DNA of 64,000 nucleotides. Source: Nonomuraea solani. GTDB lineage: Bacteria; Actinomycetota; Actinomycetes; Streptosporangiales; Streptosporangiaceae. The stretch spans positions 186,001 through 250,000 of the forward strand of contig NZ_FNVT01000014.1 of the NCBI RefSeq assembly GCF_900108335.1. Reading direction: 5' to 3'. The translations under genes were made by a program, and so were the position numbers. How positions within the stretch are numbered: the stretch's first letter is position 1; each line of letters starts with the position of its first letter. The notes below the pieces were generated by a model. It was not told the DNA's origin, searched no databases, and worked only from the letters and a program-made list of their open reading frames with translations. Shown here piece by piece: positions 25,885 to 33,933 of this stretch.

Positions 25885-27183
25885 TCAGCCCCCGGCCAGG
25901 GCCTGGGCCGACTTGGTCGCCGCCTGGTCGAGGGCTTCCTTCGGTGTGGCCGCGCCCTGCAGCGTCTTGGAGATGGCCTCACCGACGAACCTGGACATCT
26001 CGACGTACCCGCTGACCGTGGGCCTGGCCTGCTTGGCGTTCGCCAGGTTGGCCACCAGCTTCTCGGCGCCCGGGTACTCCTTCACGTACGTGTCGTACGC
26101 GGGCATGTCCTTCTCGGAGGAGCGCAGGGGCAGGTTGCCGCTGGCCAGGTTCCATTCGGAGTCGCCCTCGGCCGAGGTGAGCCACTTCATCAGCTCGAAC
26201 GACCAGTAGGCCCGGTTGGCGTCCCCGTTGTCGAACAGGGTCCACAGGTCGGGCCCGGACACCGTCTGGTGGTCGCCGTTGGTGCCGGGCAGGAAGGCCA
26301 CGCCGTAGTCGGTCTTCTTGCGCTTCAGGTCGGACAGCACCCACGGCCCGGAGATGATCATCCCGATGCTGCCGTCCTCGAACAGCGCCGGATACCGGGC
26401 GTCGGTCTGGTCCAGGTAGACGCTCTTGTCGTCCACCGCCATCGCCCGCAGGAACTCCAGCGCGTCCACCCCGGCCTGGGAGTTGAACGCCGGCTTCTTC
26501 TGGTCGGGCGTCAGGACCGAGCCGCCGCGCTGCCAGAGCAGCGGCCAGAACCGCCAGGTGGTGTCCTCGGATCCGCTCACCGTGTACGCGGCGCCGTAGA
26601 TCTTCTTCGCCGGGTCGGTGAGCCGCTTGGCCGCGTTCCGGTAGTCGTCCCAGGTCCACTCGTCGGTCGGGTACGGCACCTTCTTGGCGTCGAAGACCGT
26701 CTTGTTGTAGAGCAGCGCGAGGTTGTCCACGAGCGCGGGGAAGCCGATGACCTGGCCGTTCGGGGTGGCGGTGGTGCGGGCGGACTCGGGGAACTCCTCC
26801 CACTTGACCGCCGGGTCCTTCACCTTGGCCGTGAGGTCCTGGGCCTTGCCCGACTCCTGGAGCTGCGAAGCCCAGCTACCAAAAGCGTACGAAATATCGG
26901 GATAAACGCCGCTGGCGAAGCCGGCGGACAGCTTCTGCAGCAGCTCGTCGGTGGTGGACGCGCCCGAGGCCAGCTCGATGGTGACGTTGGGATGGGCCTT
27001 GGTGAACTTGGCGGCCAGCCCTTCGAGGATCTTCTGCGCGTCTGAGGTCTGGCCCGTCCACCAGGTGAGCTTCACCTTCGCCTGCGGGTCCGCCGTCTTG
27101 GGGCCCTCCTGCGGCGTTCCCCCGCAGCCCGCGGCTACCAGGATGATCGCTGCGACCAGGGCTGTCGCGGTTCTTCTTCGCAC
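25885..27183 (-). CDS. Sugar ABC transporter substrate-binding lipoprotein
   Basis: A 432-residue lipoprotein: signal MRRRTATALVAAIILVAAGC with the lipid Cys at residue 20, then a family 1 extracellular solute-binding fold (VKLTWWTGQTSDAQKILEG start, EDGSIGMIISGPWVLSD in the middle, aromatic-rich substrate site). It is the first gene of a binding protein-MalF-MalG operon and is divergent from a PfkB kinase gene. Its promoter region carries a TTGACA and an 8-bp inverted repeat, a likely target of the DeoR repressor encoded 3 kb away. Substrate is inferred to be a galactoside or similar glycoside because of the GH4 enzymes. Confidence 0.92.
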   Translation of the reverse strand: MRRRTATALVAAIILVAAGCGGTPQEGPKTADPQAKVKLTWWTGQTSDAQKILEGLAAKFTKAHPNVTIELASGASTTDELLQKLSAGFASGVYPDISYAFGSWASQLQESGKAQDLTAKVKDPAVKWEEFPESARTTATPNGQVIGFPALVDNLALLYNKTVFDAKKVPYPTDEWTWDDYRNAAKRLTDPAKKIYGAAYTVSGSEDTTWRFWPLLWQRGGSVLTPDQKKPAFNSQAGVDALEFLRAMAVDDKSVYLDQTDARYPALFEDGSIGMIISGPWVLSDLKRKKTDYGVAFLPGTNGDHQTVSGPDLWTLFDNGDANRAYWSFELMKWLTSAEGDSEWNLASGNLPLRSSEKDMPAYDTYVKEYPGAEKLVANLANAKQARPTVSGYVEMSRFVGEAISKTLQGAATPKEALDQAATKSAQALAGG

Positions 27184-27213
27184 TGTGGATGCTCCTCCCG
27201 GATGTTGGAGCCA

Positions 27214-27252
27214 ATCATGGTGTCTTTCGAAGTCTTGTCAATACCTTCGAAA
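27214..27252 (-). promoter_or_regulatory. Promoter of the sugar-binding protein operon with repressor-like inverted repeat
   Basis: On the minus strand TTGACA (27241 down to 27236), a 16-base spacer and CATGAT (27219 to 27214) form a good promoter. TTTCGAAG (27225-27232) and CTTCGAAA (27245-27252) make an inverted repeat that brackets the -35 box. A second small palindrome, GCTTG-a-CAAGC at 27262-27272, lies toward the divergent kinase. The DeoR-type repressor of this locus is the natural ligand. Confidence 0.55.
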
Positions 27253-27299
27253 AATCGCAAGGCTTGACAAGCTTTCACAACTCCTGCGACGGTGCCCTG

Positions 27300-28250
27300 G
27301 TGTCCAGAACGACCTTCGACCTTCTTGTCGTGGGCGACGCCAACCCGGACGTGATCGTCTCGGGTTCGCCTCGCCATCCCGAGTTCGGCCAGCGCGAGCA
27401 ACTCGTCCCCGCCGCCGGCCTGGTGCTCGGCGGCTCCGGCGCCATCACCGCGTACGGTGCCGCCCGGCTCGGCCTGCGCACGGCGTTCGCCGGGCGGGTG
27501 GGGGACGACCCCGCGGGGGCCTTCGTACTGGACGCCCTGCGTACCGGGGGCGTGGACGTGTCCGGCTGCGTCGTCGACCCCGCCGTGCCCACCGCCATGA
27601 CCGTGGTCCTGGTGGACGGCGACGACCGGGCCATCCTCACCGCCCCCGGCTGCCTCGACCGGCTCGCCGCGGCGGACGTGCCCACCGGGCTGATCGAGCG
27701 GGCCGCGCACGTGCACGTCTCCTCGTACTTCCTGCAGCCCCTGCTCGCCGCCGGGCTGCCCGGCCTGTTCGGCAAGGCCAGGGACGCGGGCGCCTCCACC
27801 TCCCTCGACACCAACGACGACCCCTCCGGGACGTGGGCGGGCCTCGACGAGGTGCTTCCGTTCACCGACGTCCTCCTGCCGAACGAGTCCGAGGCCCTGT
27901 CGATCGCGGCCTCCCTCAAGGGAAGCCCCGCAGCTCAGGCCGGTGAGCAGACCGTACAAGACGCCGTGCGCACGCTCGCCGCCCGGGGAACCCTGCCCGT
28001 CGTCAAGCGCGGCGCGCACGGCGCTCTCGCCTTCGCCGACGGCGAGCCGGTCGAGGCTCCCGCGCGGCCCGCCACCGTGGTCGACGCCGTCGGCGCCGGT
28101 GACAGCTTCAACGCGGGCCTGCTCGCCGCGCTCCTGCGCGGCCTCCCGCTCCGCCGCAGCCTGGCCGTCGCCGTGGCCTGCGGCACCCTGTCCACCCGCG
28201 CCGCCGGGGGCACCGCGGCGCAGCCCACCTGGGAGGAAGCAACCTCATGA
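27300..28250 (+). CDS. PfkB-family carbohydrate kinase
   Basis: A 316-residue ribokinase-like enzyme. The N-terminal signature GGSGAITAYGAARLGL is present, and the C-terminal signature VDAVGAGDSFNAGLLAALL contains the catalytic Asp of GAGD. It should phosphorylate a monosaccharide or sugar derivative with ATP in the cytoplasm. GTG 27300 is chosen because the family begins close to FDLLVVGDANPDVIV; an in-frame ATG upstream would run through the operator region. It overlaps the first GH4 gene by 4 nt (ATGA). The sugar freed by the GH4 enzyme or imported by the ABC system is the likely substrate. Confidence 0.9.
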   Translation: MSRTTFDLLVVGDANPDVIVSGSPRHPEFGQREQLVPAAGLVLGGSGAITAYGAARLGLRTAFAGRVGDDPAGAFVLDALRTGGVDVSGCVVDPAVPTAMTVVLVDGDDRAILTAPGCLDRLAAADVPTGLIERAAHVHVSSYFLQPLLAAGLPGLFGKARDAGASTSLDTNDDPSGTWAGLDEVLPFTDVLLPNESEALSIAASLKGSPAAQAGEQTVQDAVRTLAARGTLPVVKRGAHGALAFADGEPVEAPARPATVVDAVGAGDSFNAGLLAALLRGLPLRRSLAVAVACGTLSTRAAGGTAAQPTWEEATS

Positions 28251-29515
28251 AGAAGATCGTGTTCGTCGGGGCCGGAAGCGTCGTCTTCACGCAGGGCCTG
28301 CTCGCCGACCTGGTGACGTTCCCCGAGCTGCGGGGGGCGCACATCTCCCTGCACGACATCGACCCAGAACGCCTCGAAGTGGCCGAGGCCGTCGCCCGCC
28401 GCATCACCGGCGACGCCGCCACCGTCACCGCCCACCTCGACCGCCGCGAGGCGCTCGACGGAGCCGACTTCGTGATCAACATGATCCAGGTCGGCGGCTA
28501 TGACTCCACCGTCATCGACTTCGAGATCCCCGCCCGGTACGGCCTGCGCCAGACGATCGCCGACACCATCGGAACCGGCGGCGTGTTCCGCGCGCTGCGC
28601 ACGTTCCCCGTGCTCGACGCGCTGGCCGCCGACATCGCCGCCGTCTGCCCCGACACGCTGCTGCTCAACTACACCAACCCGATGGCGATGAACGTCTGGT
28701 ACCTGTCGGGCAAGGTCAAGAACGTGGTCGGCCTCTGCCACTCGGTCTACTGGACGATGCGGGGGCTGGCCGAGCTGGTGTCGGTGCCGTACGAGGAGAT
28801 CTCGTACGTCGCGGCCGGCGTCAACCACCAGGCGTGGGTCCTGCGCTTCGAGCGCGACGGCGAGGACCTGTACCCGCGCCTCGACGTCGACGACCCGGAG
28901 CTGCGGCGGCGGGTGCGCGTCGACATGTACCGGCGGCTCGGCTACTACCCGACCGAGACCAGCGAGCACTCGGCCGAGTACGTGCCCTGGTTCATGCACC
29001 ACGACTCCGAGATCGACCGGCTGCGCATCCCGGTGGGGGAGTACCTGGGGATCAGTGAGGAGAACGTGCGCGAGTACAAGCGCACCCGCGACCTCGTACG
29101 GCACGGGGGCGAGCTGGAGATCGCCGGCACCGACGAGTACGCCCCGCAGATCATCCACAGCATCGTCACCGGCACCCCGCGCGTCGTCTACGGCAACGTC
29201 GTCAACGACGGGCTGATCTCCAACCTGCCCGCCGGCTGCGTCGTCGAGGTGCCCTGCGTCGTGGACGCCACCGGCGTGCGCCCCACCGCGGTCGGCGCGC
29301 TGCCGCCGCAGTGCGCGGCCGTGAACAGGGGTTATGTCAGCGTGGCCGAGCTGACCGTGCGCGCCGCCCTCGAAGGGGACCCCCGGCACGTCAGGCACGC
29401 CCTCATGGTGGACCCCAACACGGCCGCCTCGCTGCCGGTGGAGGACATCTGGCGCCTGGCCGACGACATGACCCGCGCCCACGGCGACCTCCTCCCGGAG
29501 GCGCTGCGGCTCTAA
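28247..29515 (+). CDS. Family 4 glycosidase (alpha-galactosidase/6-phospho-glycosidase type)
   Basis: A 422-residue NAD- and metal-dependent GH4 enzyme. The Rossmann start is KIVFVGAGSVVFTQGLLADL. The conserved NYTNPM, the metal-binding Cys of GLCHSVYW and the His of AAGVNHQAW are all present. GH4 enzymes cleave by oxidation at C3 and elimination, acting on free or 6-phosphorylated glycosides of either linkage. The pattern is nearest to the MelA/AglA branch, so an alpha-glycoside is likely. It is co-translated with the PfkB kinase. Its stop overlaps the stop of the convergent DeoR gene by 4 nt. Confidence 0.92.
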   Translation: MKKIVFVGAGSVVFTQGLLADLVTFPELRGAHISLHDIDPERLEVAEAVARRITGDAATVTAHLDRREALDGADFVINMIQVGGYDSTVIDFEIPARYGLRQTIADTIGTGGVFRALRTFPVLDALAADIAAVCPDTLLLNYTNPMAMNVWYLSGKVKNVVGLCHSVYWTMRGLAELVSVPYEEISYVAAGVNHQAWVLRFERDGEDLYPRLDVDDPELRRRVRVDMYRRLGYYPTETSEHSAEYVPWFMHHDSEIDRLRIPVGEYLGISEENVREYKRTRDLVRHGGELEIAGTDEYAPQIIHSIVTGTPRVVYGNVVNDGLISNLPAGCVVEVPCVVDATGVRPTAVGALPPQCAAVNRGYVSVAELTVRAALEGDPRHVRHALMVDPNTAASLPVEDIWRLADDMTRAHGDLLPEALRL

Positions 29516-30303
29516 CGGGCTATTTCGACCTCCAGCCCCTTGTCGCGCAGCGAGGCGACGCATTCGGGGTCGGCCGACTCGCCGGTGATCAGCAGGTCGA
29601 TCTCGCCGATCGCGCAGATCGGCGCCATCTCCACCACCCCCAGCTTGGACGCGTCCGCGACCAGGATCTTCCTGGTCGCGGCCCGCAGCATGCGCTGCTT
29701 CATCTCCGCGTCCGGCAGGCTCACGTTGGTCACCCCGCCCGCGGCGTCCACGCCGCCGCAGCCCAGGATGACGGAGTGGGCCCGGATGCCCTCCAGCAGC
29801 TTGCCGCCCAGCGGATCGACCAGCGAGTGCTGCTGGCGCCGCAGGCTGCCGCCGGTCACCACGACCGAGATGCGCGGCAGGGCCGGCTCCAGCTCCAGCG
29901 CCGTGCGCAGCCCGTTGGTGAACACGGTCACCTCGGTCAGGTCGGGGCGGGCGACGAGCTCCCTGGCCACGTAGGCGGTCGTGGTGCCGGCGCCCATCAG
30001 CACGCTGTCGCCCGAGCCGACCAGCCGCGCGGCGACCTTGGCGATGAGCGACTTCTCCACCGCCGCCGTGCCCAGCGACAGCTCGAACGACGGCTCGACG
30101 TGCGGCGCCGGAGCGGCCGACACGGCGCCGCCGCGCACCCGGCGCACCTGGCCCTGCTCCTCCAGCGCGTCGAGGTCCGCGCGGACCGTCACGCTGGACA
30201 CTCCGAACGCCTCGGCCAGCTCCGCGACCCGCGCGAACTCCTGCTCGGTGAGCAGGGCCAGCATGCGCTCGCGCCGCACCTCGGTCGGCATCGACTCCAT
30301 CAT
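29512..30303 (-). CDS. DeoR/GlpR family transcriptional repressor
   Basis: A 263-residue repressor. The N-terminal winged helix has RRERMLALLTEQEFARVAEL followed by AEAFGVSSVTVRADLDALEEQG. The C-terminal sugar-phosphate sensor domain has DSVLMGAGTTTAYVARELV and VTVFTNGLRTALEL. DeoR regulators are released by a phosphorylated sugar, here probably the product of the PfkB kinase. ATG 30303 overlaps the stop of the second GH4 gene (ATGA), so both are in one operon. The TTCGAA inverted repeat in the binding-protein promoter is its most likely operator. Confidence 0.9.
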   Translation of the reverse strand: MMESMPTEVRRERMLALLTEQEFARVAELAEAFGVSSVTVRADLDALEEQGQVRRVRGGAVSAAPAPHVEPSFELSLGTAAVEKSLIAKVAARLVGSGDSVLMGAGTTTAYVARELVARPDLTEVTVFTNGLRTALELEPALPRISVVVTGGSLRRQQHSLVDPLGGKLLEGIRAHSVILGCGGVDAAGGVTNVSLPDAEMKQRMLRAATRKILVADASKLGVVEMAPICAIGEIDLLITGESADPECVASLRDKGLEVEIAR

Positions 30304-31598
30304 GCACGGACCGCCTGCGGCAGCAGGTCGCCGTGCGCCTCGATCAGCTCGTCGCAGAGCGACTCGATCGCGGGCAGCGGCAGCGTCGCCGCCGTGTTCG
30401 GGTCGAGCATCGCCGCGTGGTAGATGTGCTCCCGGTCGCCGTCGAGCACCGCGCGCATGGTCAGCTCGACGACGTTGAGGAACGTACGGTTGAGCGCGGC
30501 GAGCTGGACGGGCAGGTCGCCGACGGCCAGCGGCCGCATCCCGGCGGAGCCGACCAGGGCCGGCACCTCCACGCAGCACCCTTCCGGCAGGTTGCCGATC
30601 AGGCCCCGGTTGGCCACGTTGACGTAGATCTCCTTCTCCTCGCCGGTCAGCATCGCGAGGATCACCGCGGCCGCCGGCTCCTGGTGCTGCCATCTGATGA
30701 GCAGGGAGTGCCCGGCCGACAGGGCGCGGCGGGTCTCCTCGTAGAGGTGCAGGCTCTTGCCGACGCGGCGCAGGTATTCCTCGACCGGTACGCCGAGCCT
30801 GGCGGTCTCCTCGGAGTGCCGCATGATCCAGGGCACGTATTCGGCGGTGTGCTCGCTCGACATCGTGGGGAAGTAGCCGAACCTGCGGTAGAGCTCGGCG
30901 CGTACGTGCCGGTTGAGCTGCGGGTCGGTGGCGAGCACCGCGTCGAGATCGGGATAGAGCGAGCGGCCGCCCGCCTCGAAGCGCAGCACGAACGACTGGT
31001 GGTTGAGCCCGGCGCTGAGAAAACTCACCTCGTCCTGCCCGCGCCCCACCAGGTCGGCCAGGTAGGCGTGCGTGTCGCACACCGCGTGGCACAGCCCGGC
31101 GAACCGCTCGAGGCCGGTGGCCTCGTGGACCGCCCAGCCGGTCATCGCCATCGGGTCGGTGCAGCTCAGCAGCCAGGCGTCCGGGCACTGGGCGGCCATC
31201 TCGGTGGCCAGCTCGATCAGCTTCGGGATCGTGCGCAGACCGCGGAAGATGCCGCCGATGCCGATCGTGTCGCCGATGGTCTGGCGCAGGCCGTAGCGGT
31301 GGGGGATCTCGAAGTCGCGCAGGATCGCCTCGAACCCGCCGACCTCTAGCTGGCTCACCACGAAGTCGGCGCCGCGCAGGGCCTGCCGCCGGTCGAAGAT
31401 GCTGCGGATCTTGGCGTCCGCGGCCGCCTCCGCGTCGAGCGCCCGGACGAGGGTCTCCGCGGTGGCGAGCCGGCCGGGGTCGTCGTCGTGCAGCACGATC
31501 TCCAGCTCGCCGCGGAGCAGGGGGGCGAGCGCGAGGGCGGAGACGACGCGGCGCGTCAGCTCCACATCACCGACCCCGATGAAGACGATCCGCGCCAT
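30300..31598 (-). CDS. Second family 4 glycosidase
   Basis: A 432-residue GH4 enzyme, clearly related to but diverged from the one at 28247. It has the start RIVFIGVGDVELTRRVVSAL, the SCTDPM motif (NYTNPM in the paralogue), LCHAVCDTH with the metal Cys, and SAGLNHQSF with the metal His. The GH4 fold and cofactors should be as in the paralogue, but the substrate pocket probably differs. It is first in an operon with the DeoR repressor. A 14-bp-arm hairpin lies directly before its start, leaving only 9 bp and no clear ribosome binding site, so leaderless or attenuated expression is possible. Confidence 0.9.
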   Translation of the reverse strand: MARIVFIGVGDVELTRRVVSALALAPLLRGELEIVLHDDDPGRLATAETLVRALDAEAAADAKIRSIFDRRQALRGADFVVSQLEVGGFEAILRDFEIPHRYGLRQTIGDTIGIGGIFRGLRTIPKLIELATEMAAQCPDAWLLSCTDPMAMTGWAVHEATGLERFAGLCHAVCDTHAYLADLVGRGQDEVSFLSAGLNHQSFVLRFEAGGRSLYPDLDAVLATDPQLNRHVRAELYRRFGYFPTMSSEHTAEYVPWIMRHSEETARLGVPVEEYLRRVGKSLHLYEETRRALSAGHSLLIRWQHQEPAAAVILAMLTGEEKEIYVNVANRGLIGNLPEGCCVEVPALVGSAGMRPLAVGDLPVQLAALNRTFLNVVELTMRAVLDGDREHIYHAAMLDPNTAATLPLPAIESLCDELIEAHGDLLPQAVRA

Positions 31599-31607
31599 CC
31601 CCGAAGT

Positions 31608-31645
31608 ATCGCACGTCCGCCACGTCCCACCGGCGGACGTGCGAT
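31608..31645. terminator. Strong hairpin between amidase and second GH4 gene
   Basis: A perfect inverted repeat with 14-bp arms (ATCGCACGTCCGCC and its complement) and a 10-base loop fills most of the 52-bp gap. It has no T-run, as usual for actinomycete terminators. It would end transcription of the amidase gene, but its end is only 9 bp from the GH4 start, so it may instead be an attenuator or operator for that gene. Confidence 0.5.
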
Positions 31646-31650
31646 CGCCG

Positions 31651-32463
31651 CTACACGCGCAGCAGGGTCGGCCAGGTGACCGGGCCGACGATCCCGTCCA
31701 CGCCGATGCCCTGGGCCTGCTGGAAATTGCGGATGAGCGTGACGAGCCCGGCGTCGCACAGGGCGGTCTCCAGCCAGCCCCGCAGGCCGTTCGGGACGCT
31801 CGCGTACGCGGCCGCGGGCACCTGGCCACGGGCGAACAGGCAGCCGCGGACCGTCTTGACGTCCTGGTTGTCGTCGCCGAGCCCGATCATCGGCAGTTCT
31901 CTCACGATCTTCTCCGTCCAGGAGGGCTGCGGCGGGGTGGTGCCGCCGATGATGGCGGCCACGGCCGCCCTGAAGTCGTTCATGTTGATCGAGTGGGGGT
32001 CCGGCTTGGCCGTGTTGACCTCCTTGTGCCCCTTCACGCGCGAGGCGGCCAGCCCGAACTCGCGGCACAGCTCCGCGCACAGCCGGACGTACGCCTCCCG
32101 CTGGACCTCGGGCCAGGGCTGGCCGCCGCTGTTCTCGGCCTCGATGCCGAGCGAGCTGGAGTTGTCGTGCAGCGGCGAGGTCGAGGGGGCGTTGTGCCAG
32201 CAGCGCCCGGCCGCGATGACGTAGATGCGGCCGGACCGGCCGAGCCCGAACTGCGACAGCGGCCCGGCCAGGCCGGGACGGCCGTCGCGCACGACCGCCA
32301 GTGACGGATAGTCACCACCGCCGGCCGGGCCCGCGGTGTGGTGGCAGACGAGGCCCTGCACCTCGGGCTGCGGGCCGTGGCCACGGGTCTTCCACCCGGC
32401 CACTTCGGTCACCGGGTGACCGGTACGGCGGGCAACGTCGGCGAGTTGCGTCAAATAGGGCAT
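31651..32463 (-). CDS. N-acetylmuramoyl-L-alanine amidase with peptidoglycan-binding domain
   Basis: A 270-residue protein. Residues 25-170 form an Amidase_2/PGRP domain: zinc ligands in LVCHHTAGPAGGG, a mid-domain WHNAPSTSPLHDNSSSLGIE, and VKGHKEVNTAKPDP. Residues about 195-268 form a PG_binding_1 domain ending IRNFQQAQGIGVDGIVGPVT. There is no signal peptide or membrane segment, which is the layout of a phage endolysin rather than a housekeeping exported amidase. ATG 32463 has GGAGG six bases upstream. No other phage genes are present, so it may be a domesticated endolysin or rely on another export route. Confidence 0.87.
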   Translation of the reverse strand: MPYLTQLADVARRTGHPVTEVAGWKTRGHGPQPEVQGLVCHHTAGPAGGGDYPSLAVVRDGRPGLAGPLSQFGLGRSGRIYVIAAGRCWHNAPSTSPLHDNSSSLGIEAENSGGQPWPEVQREAYVRLCAELCREFGLAASRVKGHKEVNTAKPDPHSINMNDFRAAVAAIIGGTTPPQPSWTEKIVRELPMIGLGDDNQDVKTVRGCLFARGQVPAAAYASVPNGLRGWLETALCDAGLVTLIRNFQQAQGIGVDGIVGPVTWPTLLRV

Positions 32464-32706
32464 CGGGCACCTCCAATAGGCGTCTGGATGAGTCTCACAA
32501 CCTTCGATTGACAAAAAGTGGCCACTCGATTGCGGTAAGTGATCACCATGAAGGGAGACGGACAGGGCGGCGCCATCGGAGGTGCGGGTCAGACGTCCTG
32601 GAAGGTGGATGGCTGCGGCTTTCCTCATGACGGCGCGGGCGTGTCCTTATAGATCTTTAGCATGCCGCAGAGGCACATGGCCGGAAAAATCGGTAAACCG
32701 GTGGCT

Positions 32707-33678
32707 TTAAGGACGGATCGCGCCCACGAGACGGTTGCGCCAGTAGTCGTCCAGATTGACGATCTTGACGACGTCCCCGGTCTGCGGCGAATGCACCATC
32801 CTGCCGTTGCCCGCGTACATGCCCATGTGCCCGAGCCCCTTGCTGAAGAGCAGGTCACCGGGCTGGATCGCCTCCAGCGAGATGCGGCGCCTGGCGCCCC
32901 AGCTCCACTGCGTGTACGTCGTGCGGGGTAACTGGACCCCGGCGGCCCGCCAGGCGGCCTGGGTGAAACCCGAGCAGTCGAAGGAGTCCGGCCCCGTGGC
33001 GCCGTACCGGTACGGCTTGCCCACCTGGGCGAAGGCGAACTGCAGGGCCTCGCGGGCGTTGCCCGAGGCCGGGCCGGTGTACTTGACGCCGACGCTGTTC
33101 GGATCGCCGGTCTTCAGGGTGCCCAGGCGGCGCAGGATCTCGGTCTGCTTGTCGACGAGGTCGTCGACCTTCTCCTTCTCCCGGCTGACCTTGTCACGGG
33201 CGCTGTCCGCCTCGGCCAGGACCTTCTTGGCCTCGTCGCGCCGGTCGCGCAGGTCCTTGGTGGCCGCCTCGAAGGCCCGGATCTTCGCGGCCCGGTCGCC
33301 GGCGATCTGCTCCAGCGAGGCCATGCTGCCCAGGACCGACTCGGGGCTGCCCTCGCCGACGAGCCGCTGCCAGGTCTGGGGGCTGCCGAACTGGTATTCA
33401 CTGACCGCCGCGGTGACGAGATCCTGGCGCAGGCCGTCTGCGTACGCGCTCTTGCGGCCGAGCTCGGCGTTGAGCGTCTCGTACTTCTTCCTGGCCTTCT
33501 TGTAGGTCTCCGTGGCCTGGTTGTAGCGCTCGACGAGCTGGTCGGCCTGCTCGTTCAGCTTCACCAGCTTGGCCCTGACCTGGGCCGGTGAGGGGTCGGC
33601 GAGGGCGGTGCCCGGCATGGCCGCCACCGCGATCCCGGCCAGTGCCGCGGCCATCGCCGCTCGCCTGAGCTCTCTCAC
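32707..33678 (-). CDS. NlpC/P60 family secreted cell-wall peptidase (RipA/RpfI-like)
   Basis: A 323-residue exported endopeptidase. The signal peptide (about residues 1-28, ending GTALA) is followed by a long coiled-coil (about 35-200, heptad-rich LVKLNEQADQLVERYNQA and onward), then a C-terminal NlpC/P60 domain: catalytic Cys in DSFDCSGFTQAAW, His in GHMGMYAGNGRMVHSPQ. It would cut D-Glu/mDAP stem-peptide bonds. GTG 33678 has AGGAG eight bases upstream; ATG 33684 is too close to that site but is possible. A perfect 18-bp-arm hairpin lies in the leader. The neighbouring amidase suggests a small wall-remodelling cluster. Confidence 0.9.
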   Translation of the reverse strand: MRELRRAAMAAALAGIAVAAMPGTALADPSPAQVRAKLVKLNEQADQLVERYNQATETYKKARKKYETLNAELGRKSAYADGLRQDLVTAAVSEYQFGSPQTWQRLVGEGSPESVLGSMASLEQIAGDRAAKIRAFEAATKDLRDRRDEAKKVLAEADSARDKVSREKEKVDDLVDKQTEILRRLGTLKTGDPNSVGVKYTGPASGNAREALQFAFAQVGKPYRYGATGPDSFDCSGFTQAAWRAAGVQLPRTTYTQWSWGARRRISLEAIQPGDLLFSKGLGHMGMYAGNGRMVHSPQTGDVVKIVNLDDYWRNRLVGAIRP

Positions 33679-33732
33679 TCGCATGGCTCCTCGAAAGTCT
33701 TTCCGGTGCCGCTTCATGAGGGGATACGCAGG

Positions 33733-33770
33733 CCGCCTCGCCGCCGTTCAGATGAACGGCGGCGAGGCGG
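33733..33770. promoter_or_regulatory. Perfect 18-bp-arm hairpin in leader of NlpC/P60 gene
   Basis: CCGCCTCGCCGCCGTTCA is followed by GA and its exact complement. On the minus strand the hairpin ends 54 bp before the peptidase start and would be part of the mRNA leader. It could be an intrinsic terminator/attenuator or protect the message. No c-di-AMP (ydaO) riboswitch core was found ahead of it. Confidence 0.5.
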
Positions 33771-33933
33771 AGGGCCCGCGAGACAGGCCAGGCGGCGGTG
33801 GCCGAACGCGGCGAGGCCGGCACGATCCCGTCGGAGTTGCGCCGCGCCTCCAGCGCGAGGCCGACCTCCTCCTCCGGATCCTCGTTGGACTCGGCCGATC
33901 GGCCGATCGGCCGGGGCGGAGTCCTGCCCGGAT

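Noticed and set aside
24126..27183. A missing ATPase gene as evidence of a broken sugar transporter.
   Set aside because: CUT1 importers of actinomycetes commonly share a single MsiK-type ATPase encoded elsewhere, so absence here is normal.
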